From Oncomelania hupensis (lineage: Eukaryota > Mollusca > Gastropoda > Littorinimorpha > Pomatiopsidae), in assembly GCA_036898135.1 (NCBI GenBank), contig CM072512.1:9164998-9228997 (forward strand): a stretch of DNA of 64,000 nt, in the 5' to 3' direction. Position 1 is the stretch's first letter; the number at the start of each line of letters is the position of its first letter. Positions 31,938-42,586 of this stretch are shown here, in pieces. A program made the position numbers and the translations under genes. A model generated the notes under the pieces. That model saw only the letters and a program-made list of their open reading frames with translations. It made no database searches and was not told the origin of the DNA.

Positions 31938-32334
31938 GGGAGAATGGGAGGCGACTGGTTCAAGCTTGGGAGAGGGGATTGTCTACCTTCCATTTGTTGA
32001 TTAGTCTAGCCTTGGATGGCTCCTGCTTTGCAGAATCCTTTGGAGTAACCATTAGGTTATGCAGGACAAGGCGAAACGACATTCGTTCTCTCCCGGCTGA
32101 CCATTCGTCTTCTACATATAAAATGCCTGCCGACAATGTAGTCCTGCTCACCACCAAAAGCAGAAGACGAATGGTCAGCCGGGGAGAACAAATGTCGTGT
32201 CGCCTTGTCCTGCACAACCCAATGGCCACTCCAAATGATTCTGCAAGCAGGAGCCGCCCAAGGCTAGTCTAACCAACAAATGGAAGGTAGACAACCTCTC
32301 TCCCAAGCTTGAACCAGTCGCCTCCCATTCCGCC
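31938..32334. mobile_element. Fold-back element with ~180-bp arms
   Basis: The left arm (31938 to about 32135) and right arm (about 32150 to 32334) are near-perfect reverse complements, sharing for example 'gggaggcgactggttcaagc', 'ttgtctaccttccatttgtt' and 'cggctgaccattcgtcttct'. Only about 15-35 bp separate them. A transcript would fold into one long hairpin. The arm ends GGGAGAATGGG / reverse complement GGCGGAATGGG. No clean target duplication seen; no coding capacity. Confidence 0.85.
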
Positions 32335-32402
32335 ACTTATCAATGCGTGCGAACTGCGCTTTGAACTGATGTCATTAGGAAAAAGTCTTATATATGCATA
32401 CC

Positions 32403-32403
32403 C

Positions 32404-32486
<83 letters not shown>
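32403..32486. repeat. (ATT)n microsatellite
   Basis: About 28 units. As (AAT)n on the minus strand it is the tail of the next LINE copy. Confidence 0.97.
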
Positions 32487-32488
<2 letters not shown>

Positions 32489-33105
32489 ATTGAATTTATA
32501 CAACGCATTTTTTTATTAGAATAAGAACTCAATGCGATTACACACATCATTCGTACGCATAATCACAACATTCTCACTACATCATGTACAACATCATTGA
32601 GAAAGTATTATTACTGTTCATACTATTTACATAGAAAACGCCTTGCGGAACAAGTGCGTTTTTAAGCAGCTCTTAAAGGAAACAAGGTCTGTACAATGTC
32701 TTAAACCGGCAGGCAGCGCAGTCCAAGCCTTGGGTGCTTGAAAACTAAAAGACCTGTCGCCAACTGTCTTAAGCAGACGCTTGGGCGTTTTCAACAGTTT
32801 TTTTAATCTGATGAGCGCAAAGAACGGGTTGTAGTGTAGGTAGTGAGTACCTCAGACAGATATGGTCGAAGTGACGGAAAGCTAGGACAGCAATTTTGTA
32901 TTCAATGCGGAAATTGACAGGGAGCCAGTGGAGCTGCATTAAGAGAGGCGTGACATGATCACGTTTCCGTTTTTTTAAGCACAAGCCGAGTAGCACAGTT
33001 CTGTACACGCTGCAGTCGGCTAACTTCATCAATGGGAAGGCCAGCTAGAACTGAATTACAATAATCAAGTCTGGATGTCACAAAAGCGCTGACCAACTGT
33101 GTACA
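32487..33105 (-). pseudogene. L2/CR1-like LINE 3' end, copy B
   Basis: Closely related to copy A (19275-19917): LVSAFVTSRLDYCNS, RLQRVQNC, a frameshifted KRKRDHVTPLL, LPVNFRIEYKIAVLAFRHFDH, YLSEVLTTYTT, then the SFSFQAPK and LKTHLFRKAF blocks and the 3' UTR. Both copies begin just before 'ttggtcagcgcttttgtgac'. Confidence 0.82.
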
Positions 33106-33159
33106 TGCATGCACTATTTATTTATTATTTTTGTCTCTGTCCAGTATGTCTCTGTCAGT

Positions 33160-33180
33160 CTGTCTCTCTCTCTCTGTCTC

Positions 33181-33243
<63 letters not shown>
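33160..33243. repeat. (CT)n microsatellite
   Basis: About 38 units. A short second CT patch lies at 33318-33342. Confidence 0.97.
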
Positions 33244-33244
<1 letters not shown>

Positions 33245-33657
33245 ATTTTCCACCTCTTCTTCCCTCCTCCGCTATCTGTGCTCTATTTACTCTTCCCCCT
33301 TCTTTTCCACACACCTCCCCCCCCCCTCTCTCTCTCTCTCTCCTACTCAGCCATACCTTCAGGCTACGGTGGTGCCAGATCATCTGAAGACGTTTCGATC
33401 CAACGCATCGTTCAAGGTATGTAATAAATGACAGTTTCCGTCGCGAGCTGCACTTCCTCTGCATCATGCCCCCACGATACTAGCAGACAATGCGTCGATT
33501 GCAAAAAAAAAAACCTGCTTTATTATTATTTGTGAAGTTTGAAAAGTTGATTGTTCTATGGACGGCTTTAAGTTTAAACGAATGTTCTTTGTTTGTACTC
33601 ACTTAGGATCAAATTTATGTGCCAGTCTCTCGGTTTTTCTGAATAAACTCCGTTTTC
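33244..33657. other. No recognisable feature
   Basis: Nothing identified. Confidence 0.45.
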
Positions 33658-34841
33658 GCCCGTGGGAGTACCTGGGGTTTCAGTATAAATAGTATCCCCA
33701 CTTTCTGGAAATGTAGTCCTTTAAATTCCCACTGTCGCTGTCTTTCTCCTTAGCTCTTTCTCATTCCTGCTCTGTTCTATCAATCTGCTATATTATTATT
33801 TTATTATTTAATTATTTAATCGTTCTTATATAGCGCTTTACCAGCTCAAGAGCTGCTCAAGGCTCTGGCCGATACAGGATCTAACTCAAGCCGCCCGGGA
33901 CGCGAACTTGTTTTTTCCAACCTAGTTCCAGTCACTTTCCCGAAAAAGGCAATTACCGAAGTCGAACGAAGCTCTCCGAGTCGAGCAAAGCTATCCGATG
34001 TTTTACGAACGAATGCTGGCAGGACTACGTGAAACCACAGGCTTGGAAGTCTCGTCTTTCGTAGGCCTCAATTACATACTATACTACGTACGTATTTAGG
34101 AGTTTACAAAGACAAAAGAAAAGACTTCAGAGCCTGTGGTGAAACATCCGTGCATAAAAATAGCCGCTGCTAGTAATCAGAGTCTCCTCTCTGAAAATCC
34201 TTATCGGGAAGAGAGGGGACTATAAACTGATATAACATAACAACATCTATTTCTTTTTCGATCTGCACAGCTTCAGGCTCAAGTCGAGATTTGCATTTTG
34301 AAGCAGTTAGTATTGTTATTATTATTTTATGATGAATAATATACTGACACAATTAGTAATAAGGAGTAAAAGTTATACATAACACATAAAGCACACATAC
34401 AACGACTTCACAGCTATATCAACAATAAAACCATGACAAAACTTCAAAGCACTATGGATACGTTGATGCCACTTCAGCACAACAAGGCAAAGCAAGTTTA
34501 TAATGGTCTCAAAAAACAGTGATATTTTTTGCAAGCACCAAAGCAATTATTTTTTACCTAATATTATTCTTTTTAACTGATACAGTAAATTTGTTATATG
34601 TATTTCAATTATATGTATTTTAATGAGAAACACGTATTTAAAAAATGTTGCGTGGCGGGCGGAAATTTCTATAAATCATCTGAAAACTTTGTTAAATCTA
34701 TAAGAAAAAATAACCAGTAACACCATCTGAATATTTCGGGTTACACCCAACTTCAGCAAAAACAAACAAACCGTCACTGACCATATTTACACCATTGAGC
34801 ACGCACAGCAGCACACTATTCTTTCTTTTTTTTTTAAGTAG

Positions 34842-34842
<1 letters not shown>

Positions 34843-34926
<84 letters not shown>

Positions 34927-34951
34927 CAAATAATAATAATAATAATAAACA

Positions 34952-35008
<57 letters not shown>

Positions 35009-35030
35009 CATAATAATAATAATAATACTC

Positions 35031-35107
<77 letters not shown>
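34843..35107. repeat. (AAT)n array, 265 bp
   Basis: Interrupted at several points by 'aaacaa' and 'actcat'; one of the longest AAT tracts in the window. Confidence 0.97.
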
Positions 35108-35110
<3 letters not shown>

Positions 35111-35193
35111 CATATACTGGCCATAAACTTATAATGTAATTGCCCTTTTGGATGAATAAAGTTGTATTGTATTGTATTGTATTGTATTGTATT

Positions 35194-35197
<4 letters not shown>
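35108..35197 (+). mobile_element. LINE-like 3' end with (ATTGT)n tail
   Basis: 'cccttttggatgaataaagt' followed by six to seven TGTAT units is a typical LINE 3' terminus with a pentanucleotide tail. No coding part. Confidence 0.5.

Positions 35198-35263
<66 letters not shown>
35196..35263. repeat. (AAT)n microsatellite
   Basis: About 22 units. Confidence 0.97.
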
Positions 35264-35265
<2 letters not shown>

Positions 35266-35349
35266 CAAACAAAACAAATAAATAAATTAAAGATTTAACT
35301 AAATAACTATACTACTACTACTACTACAACTGCTACTATTAATACTACT

Positions 35350-35545
35350 ACTTGCGAAGTTGTGGTCTCGATTTTGTGGTCCTGATTCGGCTCTTTGCAG
35401 TCCGCTGGACTCTGTAAGCAATTAATAACTAATAAGCTTTTAATTTAACTCTGATCTCGAGTTGTCTTCATTTTGTGGTTCTGATTCGACTCTTTGCAGT
35501 CCACTGGACCCTGTAAGCAATGAATAACTAACTATTAATTTAACT
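35350..35545 (+). mobile_element. Two 3'-end scraps of the GTCCGCTGGACC family
   Basis: Each reads 'gattcggctctttgcagtcc' then 'gctggac' or 'actggac' and an AATAACTAA tail, about 110 bp apart. Only the last ~70 bp of the element are present in each: extreme 5' truncation or a local duplication. Confidence 0.7.
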
Positions 35546-35985
35546 CTGATCTCGAGTTATATTAAAAAAAAATCGCTTAGCCTACTCGTCCTTCTCCGGA
35601 AATTTCAAGATTCGAATATTATAAAGTATAGGCCTAAATATTATCAATTAGAATTGATATAGTTTATACATTTATTTACGCATAAAACAAACAATAAAGG
35701 TCTAATAATTATATTCAGCTAGTGAGCTTCTTCGCTGCGCGGAGACTGACTTATAATATAATAATGTAGATTAAGCCTATGTATACTGTATAACAGTGTC
35801 TACTTGGTTCTAGGCAGGAAATGGGCAATGCTATTATTAGCCTTTACTGCTGAGAACTAACAAAATGCAAATCAAGGAACCCAACTATTAAATATGGTCG
35901 ATAATAATTATGCTCATATTATGCTCATATTAACAAAGTATACCGTTGCGAAATGCTAAATCGGTGTAAATCGAACAGAATTAGA
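35546..35985. other. Interior of the MULE-like element, unassigned
   Basis: AT-rich; no frames of note. Confidence 0.45.
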
Positions 35986-36962
35986 AGCAACAGCGATCAT
36001 TTTTAATGTCAACTAGTCGTAGTCATTGCATCATTTCGTAACACATCGGAGAGCTTCGTTCGACTTCGGTGATTGCCTTTTTGGGCGAATGACTGGAACT
36101 AGGTTGGAAAAAACAAGTTTGCGCCCGGGACGCCCACCCGCAGCCTTTGGGCGCATGGTCTGACGCCCGTACAACTGAGCACAATCCTGGGCGGCCAGGG
36201 ATGGGGGAGAAGGACTTAAGTGCATGCTGGGTGTGTTCTTGTCACCGGCAGTCACCCGTCTAGGACATGAGCGTCAGGATCTTTAAAGTCCGTTATGATG
36301 AAATGTATGCGACACAGACTAGACCTCGGTTTATACTCTCATCCGAAGGAGTAGGAAACGGGAGTAAAGTGTCTTTCCCAAGGACACAACACAATGCCCC
36401 GGCCTGGGCTCGAACCCGGGACCTTCAGATCCGCAAGCCAAAGCTCTACCATTAGGCCACCGCGCCTCCTATACTATCTTCTTTTTCGCTAGACCAGTCA
36501 CCTACCTTTTTTTTTTGAAAATGTCTTTCACAAACTCCTCACAGTATGAGGTCTGTTTGGTCAGCTTGGGAATATTGGACGCTTTCTGCCAAATGGTCAC
36601 TAGGGCTTCCTATGATATTATTATTTAGCAATGTAGTCATTTTATATTGTATGTATGTGTTTTGTTGATATTTTATAATGATGTTTGTATTCTATTTTGT
36701 TTTTGTAAACGGGGGTTCGATAAATTAGAGTGTAGCCTTAGCGTCCCCTGCGTTCAGTGCCACCACACGTGTTGTTTCAGCAGATCTTTTATACGAATCA
36801 GTGGTGAACTTTTATACGAATCAGGGGTGAGTCCTCTTTGAACCACGTTGTGGTCCTGATTCGGCTCTTTGCAGTCCGCTGGACCCTGTATTCAATGAAT
36901 AACTAACTATCCGTCTTCCTCTCTATTATGTGCCAGTCCTTTTTTGTATTTGAGTGAGTGAG

Positions 36963-37060
36963 TGTGTGTGTGTCTCTCTCTCTCCATCCCTCTCTCTCTC
37001 TCCCGCCCTACCTCTCTCTCTTCTTTCCCTTTTGCTCTCTCTCTCTCTCTCTCTCTCTCG

Positions 37061-37107
<47 letters not shown>
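36963..37107. repeat. (CT)n-rich microsatellite
   Basis: Imperfect CT/CCCT then about 35 CT units with CG interruptions. Confidence 0.95.
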
Positions 37108-37108
<1 letters not shown>

Positions 37109-37234
37109 TTGTGTGTGTGGATGGGGAGATAGGCTATTTCTTTTATTCTTCCCTTCTTCTAGGTCGAAAGTTAATCTTTTTGAAGATGGTTCTGTTTTAG
37201 GTGTCCTTTTTTTTTTTAAAAATCTGTTTAGTTA

Positions 37235-37325
37235 TTTGTTTTTTAATCGTTCTTATACAGCGCTTTTCCAGGTCAAGAGCTGCTCAAGGCGCTGGCCAAT
37301 ACAGGATCTAACTCAAGGCGCCCGT
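37235..37325 (-). mobile_element. SINE2 3' fragment
   Basis: 'aatcgttcttatacagcgct' through 'ggatctaactcaaggcgccc' equals the SINE2 3' end in reverse. Confidence 0.75.
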
Positions 37326-37329
37326 GTTC

Positions 37330-37702
37330 TTCTCTTCTTTCCTAACCACACTTATTTCTTCTTCTTGTTCGGTTTCTCATTGTTCTTCGTCCGTCTTGTT
37401 CTTATTGTTCTTCTTCTTGTTCTTCTTGTTCTTCATCCGTCTTGTTCTTCTTGTTCTTCCTCTTACTGTTCTTCGTTCGTCTTGTTGTTCTTGTTCTTGT
37501 TGTTCTTGTTCTTTTTGTTGTTGTTCTTGTGCTTGTTGTTGTTGTTGCTGCTGCTGATCTTCTTCTTCTTCTTCATTATCATCATCATCACCATCTTCAT
37601 CATCATCATCATAATCATCATCATCATCATCTTCTTCTTCTTCTTCTTCTTCTTCTTCTTCTTCTTCTTCTTCTTCTTCTTCTTCTTCTTCTTCTTCTTC
37701 TG
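37330..37702. repeat. (TTC)n/(TTG)n/(ATC)n polypyrimidine-rich array
   Basis: Degenerate TTC/TTG blocks and an ATC block (37575-37630), ending with about 24 pure TTC units. The 286-codon frame across it (36954-37814) is low complexity and not a gene. Confidence 0.95.
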
Positions 37703-38180
37703 CTTCTGTCGCTCTGATATAATTGTGATTGTTCCCCATTTAGATTACTTTGTCTTTGGCTCTTCTATTCTCGTGTTTTTTTTTTCTTTTTTTTTTCTCT
37801 TGGGGATGGGGTAGGGAGGCGAAATTACAACAATGTGATTGTGCTCGACTCTTGTCTCTGCCTGGACGCCTCTTCATCACAGCGTGACTGGTCAGCCGGA
37901 AGTCGTTTCCACTTACGGACGCTTTGGACTGTGTACTACTGACCCTTGTTTTTTTTGTTTTCTTTGGGGGGAGGGTATGATGGGTGGGGATTCGATGTGG
38001 GGGTGGGTGGAAGGGCTGCCTTTGACATCTCCCGTGCTGGACGTTGTACGCGATAAAACAAAGCCTGATGAGGTTCAGCAGAATACTTTGCAGCACTAGT
38101 AACGATCAACGTGTTGTTCCAGGATGGCGTGAATGTTGTTTGTTTATGTTATCATTCTTACGTCGCGCTTTTTTCTTTCT
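37703..38180. other. No recognisable feature
   Basis: No motif. The last ~20 bp lead into the minisatellite. Confidence 0.45.
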
Positions 38181-38642
38181 CAGGGCCTGAACAGTGTAAG
38201 ATGGCCGATGCATGAGCTCACTCAGGGCCTGAACAGTGTAAGCTGGCCGATGCATGAGCTCACTCAGGGCCTGAACAGTGTAAGATGGCCAATGCATGAG
38301 CTCACTCAGGGCCTGAACAGTGTAAGATGGCCGATGCATGAGCTCACTCAGGGCCTGAACAGTGTAAGATGGCCGATGCATGAGCTCACTCAGGGCCTGA
38401 ACAGTGTAAGCTGGCCAATGCATGAGCTCACTCAGGGCCTGAACAGTGTAAGATGGCCAATGCATGAGATCACTCAGGGCCTGAACAGTGTAAGATGGCC
38501 GATGCATGAGCTCACTCAGGGCCTGAACAGTGTAAGATGGCCAATGCATGAGCTCACTCAGGGCCTGAACAGTGTAAGATGGCCAATGCATGAGCTCACT
38601 CAGGGCCTGAACAGTGTAAGATGGCCAATGCATGAGCTCACT
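38181..38642. repeat. 42-bp minisatellite, 11 units, grown inside SINE2
   Basis: Eleven near-identical units starting 'cagggcctgaacagtgtaag' and ending 'catgagctcact', varying mainly at A/C and G/A sites. Because 42 is divisible by 3, both strands stay open (QGLNSVRWPMHELT; SELMHWPSYTVQAL). The part 'ggccgatgcatgagctcact' aligns with 'ggccgatacaggatctaact' of SINE2, and SINE2 resumes right after the array, so the unit is an amplified SINE segment. Confidence 0.9.
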
Positions 38643-38858
38643 CAGGCCGGCCAAAGTGCCCACTTGCTGCCTTAGACGCGTAGCCTGACGCCCCAAACAA
38701 CTGAACTAAATCCTGGACGACCGGGAATGAAGAAGAAGAGAGATGGGTGTAATCACCCGTCTAGGACATGAGCGTCAGGATCTTTAAAGTCCGTGCGATG
38801 AAATGCGCGCTTGGGCAGACTAGATTTTGATTTATGCTCTCGTCCGAAGGAGTATCAA
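38643..38858 (-). mobile_element. SINE2 body adjoining the minisatellite
   Basis: 'ctaaatcctggacgaccggg' and 'acccgtctaggacatgagcg' match SINE2; the tRNA-like head is missing. Breaks off at 'ctcgtccgaaggagtatcaa'. Confidence 0.78.
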
Positions 38859-39266
<408 letters not shown>

Positions 39267-39850
39267 ATGGTGAGGATGACGATGATGTTGATGATGAGGA
39301 GGAGGAGGACGACAGGATAACTTTAATTCTTCGCCGTTATAAATATTTCCAGAGACAGCACGAAAACTATAACTGGTGAGTAATTCCTTCAAAATCCTTT
39401 CCTAAATATATTAAAGACTGAATGAGATGACCGCTATAGCTTATATTGTACTGTCGTTCACCGTGATGTCCACTGTATACTAGAGTGGACAATTCATCTA
39501 GAGCTCGCTGTAGGGGCCAATCAGAAGAACTGGGCAGAAATCGTTTAGCATGTGCAAAGATGACCACTTGCCAATATTGGGCTAGGGCCCTCTCTTTTTG
39601 TCGCCCTCATACTAGAAGTAATAAACGGGTGGTAAAGCAATATTTGTATCAGATCACCTTCGCTGCGTCCTCATGAACCAATTACCCACGGTGCATTGCT
39701 CTGCCGTTTTCCCTCCTTGCTGATCTGTGAGTAGATGGCTGGGCCACTAACGAGGTTTCTACTGTAAGATGATGAGAAGAAACAGTAAGAAGAATGAGAT
39801 GGAAAGACGAAAGAGGGAGGGGGAATAAAAAAAGGTAGGGAGAGAGGATA
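39267..39850. other. No recognisable feature
   Basis: Single-copy-looking. A 63-codon frame at 39485-39676 matches nothing I know. Confidence 0.45.
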
Positions 39851-39851
39851 G

Positions 39852-39894
39852 AGAAGAAGAAGAAGAAGAAGAAGAAGAAGAAGAAGAAGAAGAA
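39852..39894. repeat. (GAA)n microsatellite
   Basis: About 14 units. Confidence 0.95.
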
Positions 39895-39944
39895 ATTATA
39901 TATGTAATTGTTTACTTGTTCCTGTTCGCTAAAGAATTAAATAA

Positions 39945-40113
39945 AGAGATTACTCTTATATAGCGCACTTACAAGCTCAGAGAGCTTCTCAAAGCGCTGG
40001 CCACTACTATCCAGCAATCACACAATAGTTTGCTGAAGTCAGGATTCGAACCCGCGTCGCCCGAGACGCACGTACACAAGTCGTGCGCTCTGACCACCGA
40101 GCTATTCCTGCCG
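39945..40113 (-). mobile_element. Short tRNA-derived SINE with L2-like 3' end
   Basis: Minus strand: A box TAGCTCGGTGG, B box GGTTCGAATCC, then 'ggccagcgctttgagaagct' and 'gcgctatataagag'. The 3' phrase is shared with SINE2 and L2-type LINEs, but the body is only about 60 bp. Confidence 0.75.
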
Positions 40114-40390
40114 ATAGAGACATTTCAGAGTTACAGTTTGTCAAAAGGGTAGCCCTTATTTAAAGGTCAACATCATTGAAATATAAAATTGAGCACAAGA
40201 TATCTACATAATAAAAGAAGTCACATGCCAAACAACTTTTTTCCGAAAAATACTGCCTTTTTTTAATATTTAATAAAATCTACTTCGAATAAACTTTTGC
40301 ACCTTCGAAAAGCCCGCTCACGTGACCACATGGCTCGTGACGTCAAATGCTGTAGACAATATAGAGTCCGATAGTGCCCCTTCTCTACCA

Positions 40391-40589
40391 GGGGCCGGGT
40401 AGCTCAGTTGGTAAGAGCGTCTTGCTAGTAACCGAAAGGTCGCTGGTTCGAATCCCGGATTGGTCAACGTGTGATCATATTATTTTCCCCTTTACCAACA
40501 ACTGGCCCGCTGGTGTCAGTATAAATCGGTCCAGTAGTCACCTATATGCGAAAGTGTCGTGTGACTATAATCTACATACAAACAAAAAA
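40391..40589 (+). mobile_element. Thr-SINE, complete copy with target duplication
   Basis: A 199-bp unit between perfect 11-bp duplications CTTCTCTACCA (40380-40390, 40590-40600). Its boundaries define the family exactly: it starts at the tRNA-like head (GGGGCCGGGTAG) and ends in (ACAA)n. Confidence 0.92.
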
Positions 40590-40594
40590 CTTCT

Positions 40595-40800
40595 CTACCA
40601 AAACGCAGGAAAACGAAGAGCAGTGGCCTATATTGTGCCGTTGGAGGTTGTACAAACAAACAAGCGGATGGGATAATATTGCATAGGTTTCCAAAAAACG
40701 AAGAAGTGCGAAATAAGTGGGTGAGATTTGTGCGTCGTCAGCAATTTGCGCAAAACACTTCGCTGAAGACTGCTACCCCCCAAGCGGAGCTTTGGGATGA
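40595..40800 (+). pseudogene. THAP-type zinc finger fragment
   Basis: Reads KRRKTKSSGLYCAVGGCTNK, ADGIILHRFPKNEEVRNKWV and RFVRRQQF, then, in a different frame, ICAKHFAEDCYPPSGALG and stop. The C2CH zinc ligands are visible: C (40634), C (40649), and CxxH (40747, 40756). The conserved HRFP and KW also remain. A deletion with frameshift between RRQQF and ICAKH shortens the domain. No start codon in place: the Thr-SINE inserted immediately upstream, although codons SAPSLPKRR read across the empty site. THAP domains bind DNA in host factors and in P/Kolobok transposases; the flanking TTAA and inverted ends favour a transposase origin. Confidence 0.75.
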
Positions 40801-40884
40801 GTTTAGTTTAGTTTAGTTTAGTAGATTAAAGTCCCTGGACACATTTGCGTATAAGGGACTGGGAAAGGGGGGGGGGAAGGGTGA
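40801..40884 (-). mobile_element. Short SINE with (TAAAC)n tail
   Basis: Inserted with a perfect 10-bp duplication TTTGGGATGA (40791-40800, 40885-40894). Minus strand: 'cagtcccttatacgcaaatg' then 'tgtccagggactttaatcta' and (CTAAA)n. Related to 7228-7353. A G/C homopolymer marks its 5' edge. Confidence 0.8.
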
Positions 40885-41471
40885 TTTGGGATGAAAACAA
40901 TACAGACATTAAAGCCTATCTCTGTTCCAACGATCCAAAGCCTCAACAACAGCAACAGTGATTCAAGTTACTAGTAGTAGCTTCTACTTCAACTACAGTC
41001 ACAGTGGCTACTACACATCCATCGTCTGCTATCACTTGCCGAGTGTCAGGAAAGTCAGAGGAGCTTTTCAGAAAAGGGAACGCAAGAGGTTATGTATTCA
41101 CGGGTCTAGCTCGTATAATTATTTGTTTATTATTACAATTAGTACTCGGGGGTCGAATTCGTTTCTAACAGAAGAGAGCACTGCTGTAACACGACAGATC
41201 GAGTGAAGATACACTGCTTGTCTCGCTTGTAACTTCTTCGCAGTCGGCCATTGTCTACAGCTGCTGACGTCACTGCGAGGGGAGATCAGCGATAGCTGCG
41301 TTTTAGAGTATTACTTCCCTTACCCTTAATTACAGGTAGGAAATCCCACTTTCAGTGATCGATATCTATTAAACGATAGAGCTTTGCTTACCGAATTTTT
41401 TGCATCTGGTATTATTTAGTAAAGTTCTTTCAGCAGAAACTTTTTGACCGAGCACTGTGGTTGACCTTTAA

Positions 41472-41716
41472 GCCATGCTTTTGTTGCATTTATAATGTCT
41501 TCCATGTTTTTGTTGTGCTTGTCGCGTGAATAATAACATTGTGTTTTAAACCAAAACAAAACGTATCGTGATCCTTAACAATGGTTGAGTTTACAATCAT
41601 CCCTCAGGGACGAAAGCAGCTCTTGGCCCGTCACCTGACACTGCGCAATCGAACTCTTCTGACAAAAATAGACCAGACAGAGAGTCAGTGGTATTGTGAT
41701 CCTTAATTCTCTACTG
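41472..41716. other. No recognisable feature
   Basis: Nothing identified. Confidence 0.45.
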
Positions 41717-41729
41717 AAAATGGCTTATA

Positions 41730-42030
41730 AAAAGGTAGGTAAAGGTAAAGGTAGTCCCATGGCCTTGTGGCCGTAGGGGAGCGTGATGTTGGAGATCACA
41801 CTTATGTTGGGCTAGCGTAATGAGGGTGATGCCCATCTCTCTCCCTCGCTGCTTTACCTTCCCCACCCTTAAGAGAGTAGGTACTCAGTCACAGTTGAGT
41901 CAACTGGGGGCGTTGTTATTTGTCGCTTCACGTTTTGCGGTCACCCATCCAAGTGCTAACCGCACTGGGCGGTGCTTAACTTGCGACACAGTAGCGAGTG
42001 CTCCAACCACTGCGCTATCGGACACCCCTT
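41730..42030 (-). mobile_element. 5S rRNA/tRNA chimeric SINE, copy 2
   Basis: Minus strand: TAGCGCAGTGG (tRNA A box), then AAGTTAAGCACCGCC, CGGTTAGCACTTGGATGGGT and GACCGC, matching the 5S rRNA A box, intermediate element and C box in order. Bounded by a 13-bp duplication AAAATGGCKTATA (41717-41729, 42031-42043; one mismatch). The tail is (CTTTAC)n. Cleaner than the 26.6-kb copy. Confidence 0.88.
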
Positions 42031-42043
42031 AAAATGGCGTATA

Positions 42044-42586
42044 ACATGTGTAAATACGACTACATTTGCATGACATGAACATGTATTGTGATTCTTACTG
42101 TGAGCGAATGTAACGATCTCTGATTGGATCACACAGTGACGAGACCAACCCGTAATGGCCCCTCGATGTTTGATACGAAGACTAAAACGGAGATGCTATA
42201 CGTGGTAGTTGACTCAGTCCGATGACCATGATTTTGGAAAATAATGATGCTGTAAACTAGGAAATAGGTTGGTCTTCTTCATTTGCTAGAATAAGAGGTC
42301 GCTCATTTGGGTACTGATTTTATTAGGAGAAGAGATTGAGTCACTGGGATGAAAATAATCAAGTCTTCTTAAAAGGAAATGATCTAGATAGAGGGTCAAG
42401 AGTCAGAAATCTAGACCTAGGTTTGTGCATACACATTGATGCGTGCTTGTCAATTTATCGGATGTAGGCTTCATCACGCCAGTGAGCCACATTATTGGAT
42501 CATAAAGTTTTCTTCTGCGCATACATAACTCAAGTTTGTCCAAGAACTTCCCACCCTCCCATTATCTCTCCTCCTTCGGTCTCCTC
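42044..42586. other. No recognisable feature
   Basis: About 0.5 kb without recognised motif. Confidence 0.45.

Larger units (their letters stand above)
33902..36122. mobile_element. MULE-like non-autonomous DNA transposon (2,221 bp)
   Basis: Long terminal inverted repeats of about 130 bp: the left end starts GCGAACTTGTTTTTTCCAAC and the right end, reverse-complemented, GCAAACTTGTTTTTTCCAAC. Similarity continues through 'ccgaagtcgaacgaagctct' and beyond. Flanked by a perfect 9-bp duplication GCCCGGGAC (33893-33901, 36123-36131). Long repeats plus 9-bp duplications are the hallmark of Mutator-like elements. The interior has no transposase: it holds AAT arrays, a LINE-like tail and two retroposon 3' scraps. 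Confidence 0.8.
33793..36470 (-). mobile_element. SINE2 inserted in the retroposon, itself split
   Basis: SINE2 3' end at 33793-33901 and SINE2 body plus head at 36123-36470 (A box TGGCCTAATGG, B box GGTTCGAGCCC on the minus strand). Between them lies a 2.2-kb terminal-repeat element. CTATA at both outer edges may be the SINE target duplication. Confidence 0.82.
33658..36915 (+). mobile_element. GTCCGCTGGACC-family retroposon split by a SINE
   Basis: The 5' part (33658-33792: degenerate hairpin, 'gtataaatag', body to 'caatctgctata') continues at 36471 ('ctatcttctttttcgctaga') and runs to the 3' end 'gcagtccgctggaccctgta' and a CTAACTA tail. In intact copies these pieces are adjacent (compare 15950-15963), so the intervening 2.7 kb is an insertion. 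The last ~60 bp contain a short internal duplication of 'ttttatacgaatcag'. Confidence 0.82.
40164..41467. mobile_element. Kolobok-like DNA transposon carrying a THAP relic
   Basis: Flanked by TTAA on both sides (40160-40163, 41468-41471). Termini AGGTCAAC are inverted. A second inverted pair of about 30 bp lies at similar depth in each end (CGTGACGTCAAATGCTGTAG at about 40336; AGTGACGTCAGCAGCTGTAG in the reverse complement at about 41258-41277), both including a TGACGTCA CRE-like core and 'ctgtagacaat'. TTAA duplications, purine-starting termini and a THAP-bearing protein are the Kolobok combination. Two SINEs have landed inside. The transposase core is absent. Confidence 0.7.

Noticed and set aside
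36954..37814. 286-codon frame rich in S, L and F
   Set aside because: Runs through CT and TTC arrays and a SINE fragment.
38106..38696. Frames of 180 and 196 codons on opposite strands
   Set aside because: Both read the 42-bp array derived from SINE2.
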